Of a stretch of 64,000 nt of DNA, positions 47,325 through 56,180 are shown piece after piece. Positions within the stretch are counted from its first letter, which is position 1. Every line of letters begins with the position of its first letter. The notes below the pieces were generated by a model. It was not told the DNA's origin and ran no database searches. It saw only the letters and a list, made by a program, of their open reading frames with translations. This DNA comes from Caulobacter radicis. GTDB lineage: Bacteria > Pseudomonadota > Alphaproteobacteria > Caulobacterales > Caulobacteraceae. Both the position numbers and the translations under genes were made by a program. The DNA lies in the NCBI RefSeq assembly GCF_003094615.1, contig NZ_QDKO01000032.1, forward strand, positions 1 to 64,000, in the 5' to 3' direction.

Positions 47325-47983
47325 GCGCGCCGCCGCCGGACGGCCAGGGCCGCGATCCAGATCACGGCCATCGGTTGGAACAGCAAGGTCGGCCAGAGCT
47401 GGCTCCACGGCGTCGGCAGGAAGGTCAGGAAGTTGCCCGAGAAGGCGCTGAGCACGGCGCCATAGGCGCCCAGCATCTTCATAAGATGCTCGTAGGTCCA
47501 GAGGTCGGGCGAGAACGGCCAGTCCCTTGGCCGCGCGAACCGCCAGAGATCCCAGCCGCCCATCAGGAAGGCGCCCCAGACCAGGGCTACGGCCGGCGCG
47601 CGGGGCGCGTCGCTGTCGCCGGCCAGCAGCAGCGTCAGCACCCACGCGCCGATCGCCACCACGGCCAGGGTGGCGGCCCAGTCGAGAACGGTCGCCCGTT
47701 GGGCCGGATCGCGGTCGGGCCGCTTGCGGCGCAGCACCCGATAGCCTGAGAACAGGCCAAGGCTGGCCGTCGCCGACAGGGCGGTGAAATAGGCGTTGAA
47801 ATGCAGCGCCGTCATCACCCAGGCGGCCGCCAGCATCACCCCCATCAGGACGACGAACGCCCGTCCCGACAGCCGGTGCAGGCGCGAGCCCTTGCGGGTC
47901 AGGATCGGCGCGAGCCCGACGACGGCGGCGGCCAGGCCGCAGGCTATGTGCAGGACGAGGGTGGGGGCGAAGAGCTTTTCCAT
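47309..47983 (-). CDS. DUF2306-like integral membrane protein
   Basis: A 224-residue protein with about seven hydrophobic helices. The N-terminal pattern TLVLHIACGLAAAVVGLAPILTRKGSRLHRLSGRAF (in part) is the DUF2306 signature, with His residues that could bind a cofactor. The function is unknown. It is first of a two-gene unit with the LytTR protein; it could sense the signal or be the protected target. Confidence 0.75.
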   Translation of the reverse strand: MEKLFAPTLVLHIACGLAAAVVGLAPILTRKGSRLHRLSGRAFVVLMGVMLAAAWVMTALHFNAYFTALSATASLGLFSGYRVLRRKRPDRDPAQRATVLDWAATLAVVAIGAWVLTLLLAGDSDAPRAPAVALVWGAFLMGGWDLWRFARPRDWPFSPDLWTYEHLMKMLGAYGAVLSAFSGNFLTFLPTPWSQLWPTLLFQPMAVIWIAALAVRRRRAWSLA

Positions 47984-48136
47984 GGCCGCCGTGGTGGCCC
48001 GCGCGCCATGGTGGCGACAGCGGCCTGGGACGGACTGCGGCGGGCAGGGGCCAATATGACGTCGGCGTCGGATGACGACGCTTGAAGCTGGACTTCAACG
48101 CCAGGTCGAATAACGTCGTTTTCGGGGGGCGATCCG

Positions 48137-49336
48137 ATGTTTCGGCGCCTGGTGAACATCGGGGGGGTCATGCGTTACGCATGCGAGGACGTCGGCGCGT
48201 CCGCATATCGGTTCGGCGCTCTTGCGGGGCGCGGCGTGGCGCTGGCCATGGGCGTGTTGTCGCTGGGCCTGGGGGGATGCGAGACGATCTCGTTCGGACC
48301 GAAGGCCCCGAACTCGCCCACGCTCGAGGACGTCAAGACGACGGCCGACGGCATATCCACGCAGGTGGGCTTGGCGGGCGGGCCGGTGCGCTATGTCGAG
48401 GCCGGCTATTACGGGGTCGACAAGGCCTGCAACGCCTATTTCGACAACCTCATCCAGGCGCAGAACATCGCTGGCTTCAGCAGTGACGCGATCACCGCGG
48501 CAGGCGCGGCGGGGGCGTCGGTCGAGGCCCTGCGGAAGAACTCGGCCCTGGCGGCCCGTCAGCTGGCGCGGATCGCGGCCGGGGGCGCCCTGGCCAACGC
48601 GGTGGTCGGGGCCTACGACCGCAGGGCGTTGATGACGCCCTATCCGTCCGAGACCAAGACGCTGATTGTCGAAGCCCTGTACAAGTTCCGCCAGGAGAAC
48701 CCGCTCTCGGACGTCCGGACCGGTGCGCAGGCGGCGCTCGTCGTCGAACGATACGCGGAGATCTGCACCTATTCGGGGATCACCCGCTTCGCCAAGCTGG
48801 CGCTTTCGCGCGCGCCGACCCCGGCCGTGACCAATCCGCCCTCGACCATGCTGAACGGGGCGCAGGTCGCGGCGGCCGGCGGCATCGAAGCTCTGCTGAA
48901 GGTGGACGCGGGGTCGCTTTCCGATCGCCAGCTGGCGATCCTCCAGTATTACGTCAATGAACTGCCCGATCCGGCCGCGGCGCCGGAGGCCTCGGTCCTT
49001 CTGCTGCAGGAGCTGCCGTCGGGTATCCAGGAGCAGCTGGCGCCGGGCCGCAAGCCGATCAAGCTGGACAATGATCCAACCGCCAAGACGCTCAAGGCGG
49101 GCATCACCGGTCTGCTGAGCCTGATCGAGTCCTCGAACCCGGAGTTCGGGCTGCTCGTCGATCAGGTCGAGAAGGACTACGAGGCGAGCAAGGCGGCGGC
49201 CGTCGAAGCCAAGAAGTTGAAAAAGCCGCTCGCCGATCAGCTGCCCGCGCCCAACAAAGCCGTGCCCACCGAAGCCGCGCCCGCCAAGCCGGTCCTGGAA
49301 GCTCCCCCCGTGGCCAAGCCGGTCCGGCTGTTCTAG
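48137..49336 (+). CDS. Putative lipoprotein of unknown function
   Basis: A 399-residue protein that I do not recognise. A lipobox LGLGGC with Cys at about residue 48 follows a hydrophobic stretch (GVALAMGVLSLGLGGC), so export and lipid attachment are likely. The start may be the ATG at 48137 or 48170; both have G-rich upstream sequence. The mature part is helix-rich and Ala-rich (ITAAGAAGASVEALRKNSALAARQLARIAAGGALANAV in pieces) and ends in a Lys/Pro/Ala-rich tail (KKLKKPLADQLPAPNKAVP). It shares its stop tetranucleotide CTAG with the convergent Hpt gene. Confidence 0.7.
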   Translation: MFRRLVNIGGVMRYACEDVGASAYRFGALAGRGVALAMGVLSLGLGGCETISFGPKAPNSPTLEDVKTTADGISTQVGLAGGPVRYVEAGYYGVDKACNAYFDNLIQAQNIAGFSSDAITAAGAAGASVEALRKNSALAARQLARIAAGGALANAVVGAYDRRALMTPYPSETKTLIVEALYKFRQENPLSDVRTGAQAALVVERYAEICTYSGITRFAKLALSRAPTPAVTNPPSTMLNGAQVAAAGGIEALLKVDAGSLSDRQLAILQYYVNELPDPAAAPEASVLLLQELPSGIQEQLAPGRKPIKLDNDPTAKTLKAGITGLLSLIESSNPEFGLLVDQVEKDYEASKAAAVEAKKLKKPLADQLPAPNKAVPTEAAPAKPVLEAPPVAKPVRLF

Positions 49337-49599
49337 CCGGCCAGCCCCTCCAGGGCCGCGATCAACTCGGCGAAGGCTTCGGGCGGGGCTTCGCCCTGGT
49401 CGATCAGCAGGTCGTCGAGGTCGCGGGCCAGGTCGGTGATCTGGGCGTAGCCGAAGACGCCGGCCGCCCCGGCCAGGCGGTGGACGATGTAGTGCCGGTC
49501 CTTCATCGAGGTCTCGGGCGCGCGCAGGGCGGCAAGGTCGTCGGCGACGCGGACCAGGAACTTGGCCCGCAGCGGAGCGAGGGGATCGGCCATGGTCAT
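49333..49599 (-). CDS. Histidine phosphotransfer (Hpt) domain protein
   Basis: An 88-residue single-domain phosphotransferase. The phospho-His lies in DRHYIVHRLAGAAGVFGY (~residue 41), the usual H-x-L-x-G-x-x-x-x-x-G context. It would shuttle phosphate between the receiver domains of the preceding hybrid kinase and response regulator. It overlaps the response-regulator gene by ATGA at 49596-49599. Confidence 0.88.
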   Translation of the reverse strand: MTMADPLAPLRAKFLVRVADDLAALRAPETSMKDRHYIVHRLAGAAGVFGYAQITDLARDLDDLLIDQGEAPPEAFAELIAALEGLAG

Positions 49600-49976
49600 C
49601 GGGCGAGGATCGCGCGCACGTCCTGTGCCAGGGTCATCGGGTCGAAGGGCTTGGTGATGACGTCGGCGGCGCCGAAGCCCATCAGGCGGGCGCGCTCCTC
49701 GGCCTGGGCGCGGGCGGTGATGAAGATCACCGGCGTCCCGTCGATGTCGCCGCGCTCGCGCAGGCGCGCCAGCACGGCCGGGCCGTCCATGTCGGGCATC
49801 ATCACGTCGAGCAGCACCACGTCGGGGCGCCAGCCGTCGCCGTCGAGCATGGCGAAAGCCTCGATCCCGCCCCCGGCCGAGCGCACTTCGATGCCGGGAT
49901 CGAGCTCCAGCGAGAAGGTCGCCACCTCGCGGATGTCGGCCTCGTCGTCGACGTACAGGAGCTTCAGGTCGGTCAT
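49596..49976 (-). CDS. Single-domain response regulator
   Basis: A 126-residue receiver domain without output domain. It has the acidic pair in LLYVDDEADIRE, the phospho-Asp in VVLLDVMMPDMDGP (~residue 56), Thr in VIFITARA and Lys in DVITKPFDP. It resembles CheY/DivK-type relays. It overlaps both neighbours by 4 bases, so the hybrid kinase, this protein and Hpt form one translational unit. Confidence 0.92.
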   Translation of the reverse strand: MTDLKLLYVDDEADIREVATFSLELDPGIEVRSAGGGIEAFAMLDGDGWRPDVVLLDVMMPDMDGPAVLARLRERGDIDGTPVIFITARAQAEERARLMGFGAADVITKPFDPMTLAQDVRAILAR

Positions 49977-52495
49977 CGGCGTCTCTTGGAATCGGCGTCC
50001 GCGGCGAGCTTGCGCACAGTTCGGGCCAGCTGGTCCAGCGTGGTCTTGGACTTGGTCAGCACCGCGTCGACCGAGGCCGCCAGCGCCTTGTCCTCCAGCG
50101 GCTGGGCCGAAAAGACGATCACCGGCACGGGCTCCTCGCCGCCGTCGTGCAGGTCGCCCAGCAGCTCGACGCCGTTGCCGTCGCCAAGGCCCAGATCGAG
50201 GATGACGACGTCGGGGCGAGCGGCCTGCAGGGCGGCGCGGCCGGACCGGACGCTGTCGGCGTGGCGGACGGCGCAGCGTTCCTGCAGGGCGTCGCGGACC
50301 ACGGCGTGGACGTCGAGGTCGTCCTCGACGTGCAGCACCTCGATGCGGCGGGTGTCGGCGTGGCCGTTGACGGCGCGGTGCACGGCGGTGCGCAGGCGGT
50401 CCAGGTCGATGGGCTTCTGCAGCCAGTCGACGACGTCCAGCGCCTCGCCGCGGCCCTCGGCGGCCTCGGCCGAGATCACCAGGGCCGGGATGTCGCGGGT
50501 GGCGGCGTCGGCGCGCAGGCGGCGCAGCAGGTCCAGGCCGCTGCCGTCGGGCAGGCGCACGTCGGTGACGAAGGCGTCGAAGCCGCCGATCTCGATCACC
50601 GCGCTGGCCGAGGCGACGTCGCCGACCGTGTGCACCCGCACCCCGGCCTCGCGCAGGGCCTGCGACAGGATCTCGGCGATGTCGGGATCGTCCTCGCACA
50701 GCAGCACGCGGGCCGCGCCGTCGGACGGTTCGGGCTGGCGGGCGCGGGTCTCGATCGTCGCCAGCTCGAACAGGAAGGTCGCGCCCTGGCCCGGCTCGGA
50801 CTCGAACCACAGTCGGCCGCCGTGCCGCTGGACGATCTCGCGCGAGATCGCCAGGCCAAGCCCGGTGCCGCCCTTGGCCCGGGTGTCGGAGGCGTCGGCC
50901 TGGGCGAACTTGGAGAAGATGCGGTCGCGGAAGGCTTCCGGCACGCCGGGGCCGTGGTCGCGGACGCAGAAGCGCAGCACGTCGGGGCGCGGCGCGCTGA
51001 CCTTGACCTCGACCGCGCCGCCGGGCGGCGAGAACTTGGCGGCGTTCGACAGCAGGTTGGCCGCCACCTGGGTCAGGCGGTCGGAGTCGCCGCGCACCAG
51101 GGGCAGGCCGGGGGCGACGTCGAGCTTGAAGGCGACGTTCATCTGGCCGCCGAGGCCGCCCATGCCGTCCACCGCCCGCCGGGCCAGTTCGCCCAGGTCC
51201 AGCGGCCGGAGGTCGAACTCCATCTGGCCGGACTCGATCTTCTCGATGTCGAGGATGTCGTTGATCAGCCGCACCAGGCGCTGGCAGTTGGAATGGGCGA
51301 TGCCCAGCAGGCGCGCGGCGCGCTCGGGCAGGGAGCCGGCCGCCCCGCCGACCAGCAGGCCCAGGGAGCCGGCGATCGAGGTCAGCGGCGTGCGCAGTTC
51401 ATGGCTGACGGTGGAGACGAACTCGGCCTTCAGCTTCTCGACCCGGCGGCGCTCGGAGATGTCGCGGATCGAGGCGGTGATGCGCTCGCCCTCGGGCAGG
51501 CGGACGAGGCCGATGGAGGCCTCGATCGGGAAGGTGGAGCCGTCGACGCGATGGCCGGTCAGTTCGCGCAGCACGCCCTTGGACAGGTCGTCGGCGCCCG
51601 ACAGCTGGCGGATGAACAGCTCGCCCCGGTCGGGCAGGTCGATGAACTGGGCCAGGGCCTTGCGCAGCAGGCCCTCGCGCGGCAGGCCGAACATCGCCTC
51701 GGCGGCCTTGTTGACCGTCTCGATCGTGCCGCTGGGATTGAGGGTGATGATGGCGTCCTGGGCGTTGTCGAGGATGGCGTCCAGGCGTCCGGCCGTGGCC
51801 TGGGCGACGGTGAACAGCTGCTGGCGGGCGCGGATCTGGCGCGACAGCAGCAGGAACGCGGCCAGCAGGAACACCACCAGCACCACGAACAGGGTCTGGG
51901 TCAGCCGCTCGGTGCGCTGGGTCATGGCCTCGTCGGCGGCGACGCGGCGGTCGAGGGCGGCCTTGTCGGCGGCCTGCAGCTCGCCGACCACGGCGCGGAT
52001 CTCGTCCATGATCACCTTGCCCTGGCCGCTGGAGACCAGGGTGCGGGCGGCGTCCTCGCCGTTCTCGCGGCGCAGGCGGATGCCTTCGGCCATGGTTCCC
52101 TGCTTGCGGGCGATCAGGGCCTCGAGCCGGTCGAAGGTCGGATCGTCGGTCTCGATCAGGTCGCCGGTGTCGCGCTCGCGGATCGCCCGCAGGGCCGCCA
52201 GCTGGCTGGGCAGGCGGCGCAGGGCCGCGTCGTAGGGCTCCAGGAACCGCTGCTGGCCGGTGATGACGAAGCCGCGCTGGCCGGTCTCGGCGTCCTGCAT
52301 CAGCGAGAACACCGTCTGCAGCTGCATGCGCTGTTCGTAGGAGTGGTTCACCGCCTCGCGCAGCACGCGCCCGCGGGTGAACTCGCGCTGGATCTCCCAG
52401 GTGGTCAGCAGCAGCAGCAGCGGGGCGACCACCAGGCCGAGGATCACCGAGATCAGCAGTCCGCGTTGCTCGCGGCGCAGGAGGAAGCTGGTCAT
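49973..52495 (-). CDS. Hybrid sensor histidine kinase (CHASE3-PAS-HisKA-HATPase-REC-REC)
   Basis: An 840-residue membrane kinase. It has transmembrane helix 1 (15-37), a CHASE3 sensor (about 40-190; QDAETGQRGFVITGQQRFLEPYD is the typical pattern, given in part), transmembrane helix 2 (LFVVLVVFLLAAFLLL), a PAS domain (~240-350; AILDNAQDAIITLNPSGTI), the HisKA box VSTVSHELRTPLTSI, the ATPase with NLLSNAAKFSP and GTGLGLAISREI, then two receiver domains with phospho-Asp in FVTDVRLPDGSG (~645) and VVILDLGLGDGNG (~765). A multistep phosphorelay through the downstream response regulator and Hpt is expected. Confidence 0.94.
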   Translation of the reverse strand: MTSFLLRREQRGLLISVILGLVVAPLLLLLTTWEIQREFTRGRVLREAVNHSYEQRMQLQTVFSLMQDAETGQRGFVITGQQRFLEPYDAALRRLPSQLAALRAIRERDTGDLIETDDPTFDRLEALIARKQGTMAEGIRLRRENGEDAARTLVSSGQGKVIMDEIRAVVGELQAADKAALDRRVAADEAMTQRTERLTQTLFVVLVVFLLAAFLLLSRQIRARQQLFTVAQATAGRLDAILDNAQDAIITLNPSGTIETVNKAAEAMFGLPREGLLRKALAQFIDLPDRGELFIRQLSGADDLSKGVLRELTGHRVDGSTFPIEASIGLVRLPEGERITASIRDISERRRVEKLKAEFVSTVSHELRTPLTSIAGSLGLLVGGAAGSLPERAARLLGIAHSNCQRLVRLINDILDIEKIESGQMEFDLRPLDLGELARRAVDGMGGLGGQMNVAFKLDVAPGLPLVRGDSDRLTQVAANLLSNAAKFSPPGGAVEVKVSAPRPDVLRFCVRDHGPGVPEAFRDRIFSKFAQADASDTRAKGGTGLGLAISREIVQRHGGRLWFESEPGQGATFLFELATIETRARQPEPSDGAARVLLCEDDPDIAEILSQALREAGVRVHTVGDVASASAVIEIGGFDAFVTDVRLPDGSGLDLLRRLRADAATRDIPALVISAEAAEGRGEALDVVDWLQKPIDLDRLRTAVHRAVNGHADTRRIEVLHVEDDLDVHAVVRDALQERCAVRHADSVRSGRAALQAARPDVVILDLGLGDGNGVELLGDLHDGGEEPVPVIVFSAQPLEDKALAASVDAVLTKSKTTLDQLARTVRKLAADADSKRRR

Positions 52496-52652
52496 GGACT
52501 GGGGGTTCCTCGGGGGCGTTCGAGTCGACAGCTTAGGGCCGGTCGGCGGCGCGACCAAACACGGGTTTCCCGCTACCGTTGACTTACCCGGGGTCACGGC
52601 GAAAACCATGTTATCCGAGCGGCCGCGACAGACGGCGCGCAGGGAGGTTCGG

Positions 52653-54257
52653 ATGACTGAGGCCGCCGCCGTCGACTTCGCCCGCATGCCTACGCTGGGA
52701 GACGTCGCCCGCTATCACGCGCAGGAGCGGCCGGACGCCGTGGCCTTCTCGTTCGAGGGACGCGACACCCGCTTCTCCGACCTCGACCGGCACACCAACC
52801 AGGTGGCCCGGGCCCTGGTCGCGCAGGGGCTGAAGCCGGGCGACCGCATCGCCTATGTCGGCAAGAACAGCGACCTCTATTTCGAGATGCTGCTGGGCGC
52901 GGCCAAGGCGGGGATCGTCACCGCCCCGATCGGCTGGCGCCTGGCGCCCGCCGAGATCGCCTACATCGTCGCCGACACCGAGGCCAGGATGGTGTTCGTC
53001 GGCCCCGAACTGGTCGATCACGTGGGCGAGGTGGCCAGGCTGCTGGACGGGCCGCCGCCGCCGGTGGTGGCCATGGAGCCGGGCGGCCCGGCCGACCTGC
53101 CGCTGTTCACCGCCTGGCGCGACGCGCAGAGCGACGCCGATCCGGCCACGCCGCTGAAGTCGTCGGACGTGGTGCTGCAACTCTATACCTCTGGCACGAC
53201 GGGCAGGCCCAAGGGCGCGATGCTGACCCACGACAACCTGCTGGCCATGCGCAAGGCCGCCGCCGAGCGCGCGCCGATGGACTGGAACACCTGGGGGCCC
53301 GACGACGTCAGCCTGGTGGCCATGCCCGTGGCCCATATCGGCGGCACCGGCTGGGGGCTGGTTGGCCTGTTCAATGGGGCCAAGGGCGTGGTGGCGCGCG
53401 AGTTCGATCCGACCAAGGTGCTCGACTTCATCGAGCACGACCGGGTGTCGAAGATGTTCATGGTGCCCGCCGCGTTGCAGATCGTCGTGCGGCTGCCGAG
53501 GGCCCGCCAGATCGACTATTCGCGGCTGAGCCACATCCTCTATGGCGCGGCCCCCATTCCGCTGGACCTGCTGCGCGAGTGCATCGAGGTGTTCGGCTGC
53601 GGCTTCGTCCAGCAGTACGGCATGACCGAGACCACCGGCACGGTGGTCTATCTGCCGCCCGAGGATCACGACCCGGCCGGCAACAAGCGCATGCGCTCGG
53701 CCGGCCTGCCGATGCCGGGCGTCGAGCTTCGCATCCTCGACGAGGCCGGAGGCGTTCTACCCGCCGACACCGTCGGAGAGATCGCCGTGCGCTCATCGTC
53801 GAACATGGCCGGCTACTGGAAGCTGGACGCGGCCACCGCCGCGACCATCGACGCCGACGGCTGGCTGCGCACCGGCGACGCCGGCTACCTGGACGAGGAC
53901 GGCTATCTGTTCATCCACGACCGGGTGAAGGACATGATCGTCTCCGGCGGCGAGAACATCTATCCGGCCGAGGTGGAGAGCGCCGTCTACGGCCATCCGC
54001 ACGTGGCCGAGGTGGCTGTGATCGGCGTGCCCGACGACAAGTGGGGCGAGGCGGTCAAGGCGGTGGTTGCGCCCAAGCCCGGCGTCACGCCCGATCCCGA
54101 CGACATCATCGCCTTCGCCCGCACGCGGATCGCGCACTTCAAGGCCCCCAAGAGCGTGGATTTCGTCGAGGCCTTGCCACGCAACGCCTCGGGCAAGATC
54201 CTGCGCCGCCAGCTGCGCGAACCGTACTGGGCGGGGCGGGAGCGACGGGTGAACTGA
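52653..54257 (+). CDS. AMP-dependent acyl-CoA synthetase
   Basis: A 534-residue adenylate-forming ligase (fatty-acid or aromatic-acid CoA ligase family). It shows the phosphate loop LYTSGTTGRPKGAMLTHDN (~residue 175), YGMTETTG (~325), TGDAGYLDEDGYLFIHDRVKDMIVSGGENIYP (in part, ~410-440) and the catalytic Lys in LPRNASGKILRR near the C-terminus. It activates an acid to acyl-CoA through acyl-AMP; chain type is not determined. The start follows AGGGAGG. Its stop overlaps the start of the MpaB-like gene (TGATG), suggesting a joint role. Confidence 0.93.
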   Translation: MTEAAAVDFARMPTLGDVARYHAQERPDAVAFSFEGRDTRFSDLDRHTNQVARALVAQGLKPGDRIAYVGKNSDLYFEMLLGAAKAGIVTAPIGWRLAPAEIAYIVADTEARMVFVGPELVDHVGEVARLLDGPPPPVVAMEPGGPADLPLFTAWRDAQSDADPATPLKSSDVVLQLYTSGTTGRPKGAMLTHDNLLAMRKAAAERAPMDWNTWGPDDVSLVAMPVAHIGGTGWGLVGLFNGAKGVVAREFDPTKVLDFIEHDRVSKMFMVPAALQIVVRLPRARQIDYSRLSHILYGAAPIPLDLLRECIEVFGCGFVQQYGMTETTGTVVYLPPEDHDPAGNKRMRSAGLPMPGVELRILDEAGGVLPADTVGEIAVRSSSNMAGYWKLDAATAATIDADGWLRTGDAGYLDEDGYLFIHDRVKDMIVSGGENIYPAEVESAVYGHPHVAEVAVIGVPDDKWGEAVKAVVAPKPGVTPDPDDIIAFARTRIAHFKAPKSVDFVEALPRNASGKILRRQLREPYWAGRERRVN

Positions 54258-55150
54258 TGGCCGATCCGCTGTCCCGCGCCGCGGCGCGACTGCTGACGCC
54301 CGACGAGGGACCGGCGATCGACTTTTCCAACCCGCCGGGGGCGCCGGCTTTGACCTCGCCGGACTCGGTGTCGTGGCGGGTGTTCAAGAACCCGGTGTCG
54401 CTGTTCGTCGGCGGCATCACGGCGGTGATTCTGGAACTGGCCGAGCCGCGGGTGCGCTCGGGCGTCTGGGACCATTCCAGCTTCAAGGCCCAGCCGCTGA
54501 AACGCCTCAAGCGCACGGGCCTGGCGGCGATGGTCACGGTCTATGGCCCGCGCGAGACAGCCGAGAAGATGATCGCCGGCGTGGTGCGCATGCACGGCCA
54601 TGTCGCCGGCCAGACCCCGGCCGGCGTCGCCTACCAGGCCAATGACCCGGCGCTGCTGGACTGGGTGCAGGCCACCGCCAGCTTCGGCTTCATCGAGGCC
54701 TATCACGCCTATGCCCGCACGCTGAGCCAGGTCGAGCGCGACGCGGCCTTCGCCGAGGCCGCGCCCGGCGCGCGGCTCTACGGCGCGACCGGCGCGCCGA
54801 CCTCGGAAGGCCAGTGGAAGCAGCAGCTGGCGCTGATGCTGCCCAATCTTGAACCCTCGGAGATCGTCTTCGAGTTCCTGGACATCATGACCAGCACCCC
54901 GCTGCTGCCGGGGCCGCTGCGGCTGATCCAGAAGCCGCTGGTGCGGGCGGCGGTGGCGATCACGCCGGTGGAGGTGCGCGCGCGGCTGGGCCTGGGCGAG
55001 GCCTTCGACCTGAACGGCGTCGAGCGGCGGCTGGTGCGCCTGGCGGGTACGAGCGCCGACAAGGTGCCGATCAAGGGTTCGCCGGCGGTGGAATCCTCGC
55101 GGCGCATGGGCCTGCCGGAGGATTACCTCTATCGGCGGCGGATCGCATAA
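54257..55150 (+). CDS. MpaB-family oxygenase-like protein (DUF2236)
   Basis: A 297-residue cytoplasmic protein. The segments SWRVFKNPVSLFVGGITAVILELAEPRVRSGVWDHSSF (in part), YQANDPALLDWVQATASFGFIEAYHAY and PLLPGPLRLIQKPLVRAAVAITP match the DUF2236/MpaB group, related to latex-clearing and mycophenolic-acid oxygenases that bind heme through a conserved His. The substrate is unknown. It is translationally coupled to the acyl-CoA synthetase upstream. Confidence 0.87.
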   Translation: MADPLSRAAARLLTPDEGPAIDFSNPPGAPALTSPDSVSWRVFKNPVSLFVGGITAVILELAEPRVRSGVWDHSSFKAQPLKRLKRTGLAAMVTVYGPRETAEKMIAGVVRMHGHVAGQTPAGVAYQANDPALLDWVQATASFGFIEAYHAYARTLSQVERDAAFAEAAPGARLYGATGAPTSEGQWKQQLALMLPNLEPSEIVFEFLDIMTSTPLLPGPLRLIQKPLVRAAVAITPVEVRARLGLGEAFDLNGVERRLVRLAGTSADKVPIKGSPAVESSRRMGLPEDYLYRRRIA

Positions 55151-55262
55151 CCCCTCCCCCTTGATGGGGGAGGGGCAGGGGGGGGGCGGCTTTTCCGTCG
55201 CGTCTGGTCCTGACCCGTTGTCACCCCCATCCCCGACCCTTCCCCCATCAAAGGGGGAAGGG
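55150..55262. repeat. Palindromic intergenic repeat, family A-like
   Basis: AACCCCTCCCCCTTGATGGGGGAGGGG at the left; CCTTCCCCCATCAAAGGGGGAAGG at the right. It is less regular than the other copies. It lies between co-directional MpaB-like and reductase genes; the remaining gap up to 55331 shows nothing else. Confidence 0.65.
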
Positions 55263-55331
55263 AGAAGAGGGGCGAAATGTAGGATCGCGCCATCTTCACT
55301 CGTCCTTGGGGAAACCACGAGGAGCAGGGTC

Positions 55332-56000
55332 ATGAGAAAGCTGATCGTCGCCGCCTTCGTCAGCCTGGACGGGGTGATGCAGGGGCCGGGCGGGCCGGAC
55401 GAGGACCGTCGCGGCGGCTTCGCCCATGGCGGCTGGGTCGCGCCCTATTCGGACCCCGTGACGGGCCAGGCGGTGATGTCGCTGTTCGAGGCGCCGTTCG
55501 AGCTGCTGCTGGGCCGCCGGACCTATGAGATCTTCGCCGCCCACTGGCCCTACCAGGATCCGAAGAACCCTATCGCCGAGCGCTTCAACGCCACGACCAA
55601 GCACGTCGCCTCCCACGATCCGGGCCTGGCCCTGCCGTGGGAGAACAGCCGCCGCGTCGGGCCTGACGCCGTGGAGGGCGTGCGCCGGCTGAAGGCGCAG
55701 GACGGACCCGATCTCCTGACCCAGGGCTCGACCCAGCTGGTCCATGCGCTGCTGGCGGCCGACCTGGTCGACGAGATGCAGCTGATGGTCTTCCCGCTGC
55801 TGCTCGGACCGGGCCGGCGGCTGTTCGACGAGGCCGCCGCGCCGGGCGCCTGGGCGCTGACTGGCTCGATCCTGGCCGACACCGGCGTCGTGGTGAACCG
55901 CTACCGTCGTGACGGGCCTGTGCGCACGGGCTCGTTCATGACGCAGGAGCCGAGCGGGGCGGAGTTGAAGCGGCGGGCCGACTGGGCGGGGGAGGTTTGA
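55332..56000 (+). CDS. RibD C-terminal/dihydrofolate-reductase-fold protein
   Basis: A 222-residue protein of the YwjB/YyaP group. It shows LIVAAFVSLDGVMQGPGGPDED, LLLGRRTYEIFAAHWPY, DLLTQGSTQLVHALLAADLVDEMQLMVFPLLLGPGRRLFDE (in pieces). The NADPH-binding fold is that of DHFR/RibD reductases, but true DHFR or riboflavin activity is not expected for this group. The physiological substrate is unknown. It converges on a GH3 gene. Confidence 0.9.
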   Translation: MRKLIVAAFVSLDGVMQGPGGPDEDRRGGFAHGGWVAPYSDPVTGQAVMSLFEAPFELLLGRRTYEIFAAHWPYQDPKNPIAERFNATTKHVASHDPGLALPWENSRRVGPDAVEGVRRLKAQDGPDLLTQGSTQLVHALLAADLVDEMQLMVFPLLLGPGRRLFDEAAAPGAWALTGSILADTGVVVNRYRRDGPVRTGSFMTQEPSGAELKRRADWAGEV

Positions 56001-56020
56001 ATTCGGCCGTTAAACCAATC

Positions 56021-56168
56021 GTCATCCCGGCCGTAGCGCAGCGAAGAGCCGGGACCCAGGGGACCGGACTCAGGTGATAGTTCCTCACCCCGGCGGTGAC
56101 CAACGCATTGCGACGGCCCCTGGGTCCCGGCTCTACGGCTTGCGAGGCAAGCCTTCGGCCGGGATGAC
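56021..56168. repeat. Palindromic intergenic repeat, family E
   Basis: GTCATCCCGGCCGTAGCGCAGCGAAGAGCCGGGACCCAGGGG (56021-56062) against CCCCTGGGTCCCGGCTCT...GGCCGGGATGAC (56117-56168). The GTCATCCCGGCC..GGCCGGGATGAC ends are a widespread alphaproteobacterial intergenic palindrome. It lies between convergent genes. Confidence 0.8.
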
Positions 56169-56180
56169 TGTGCGGGGGAG

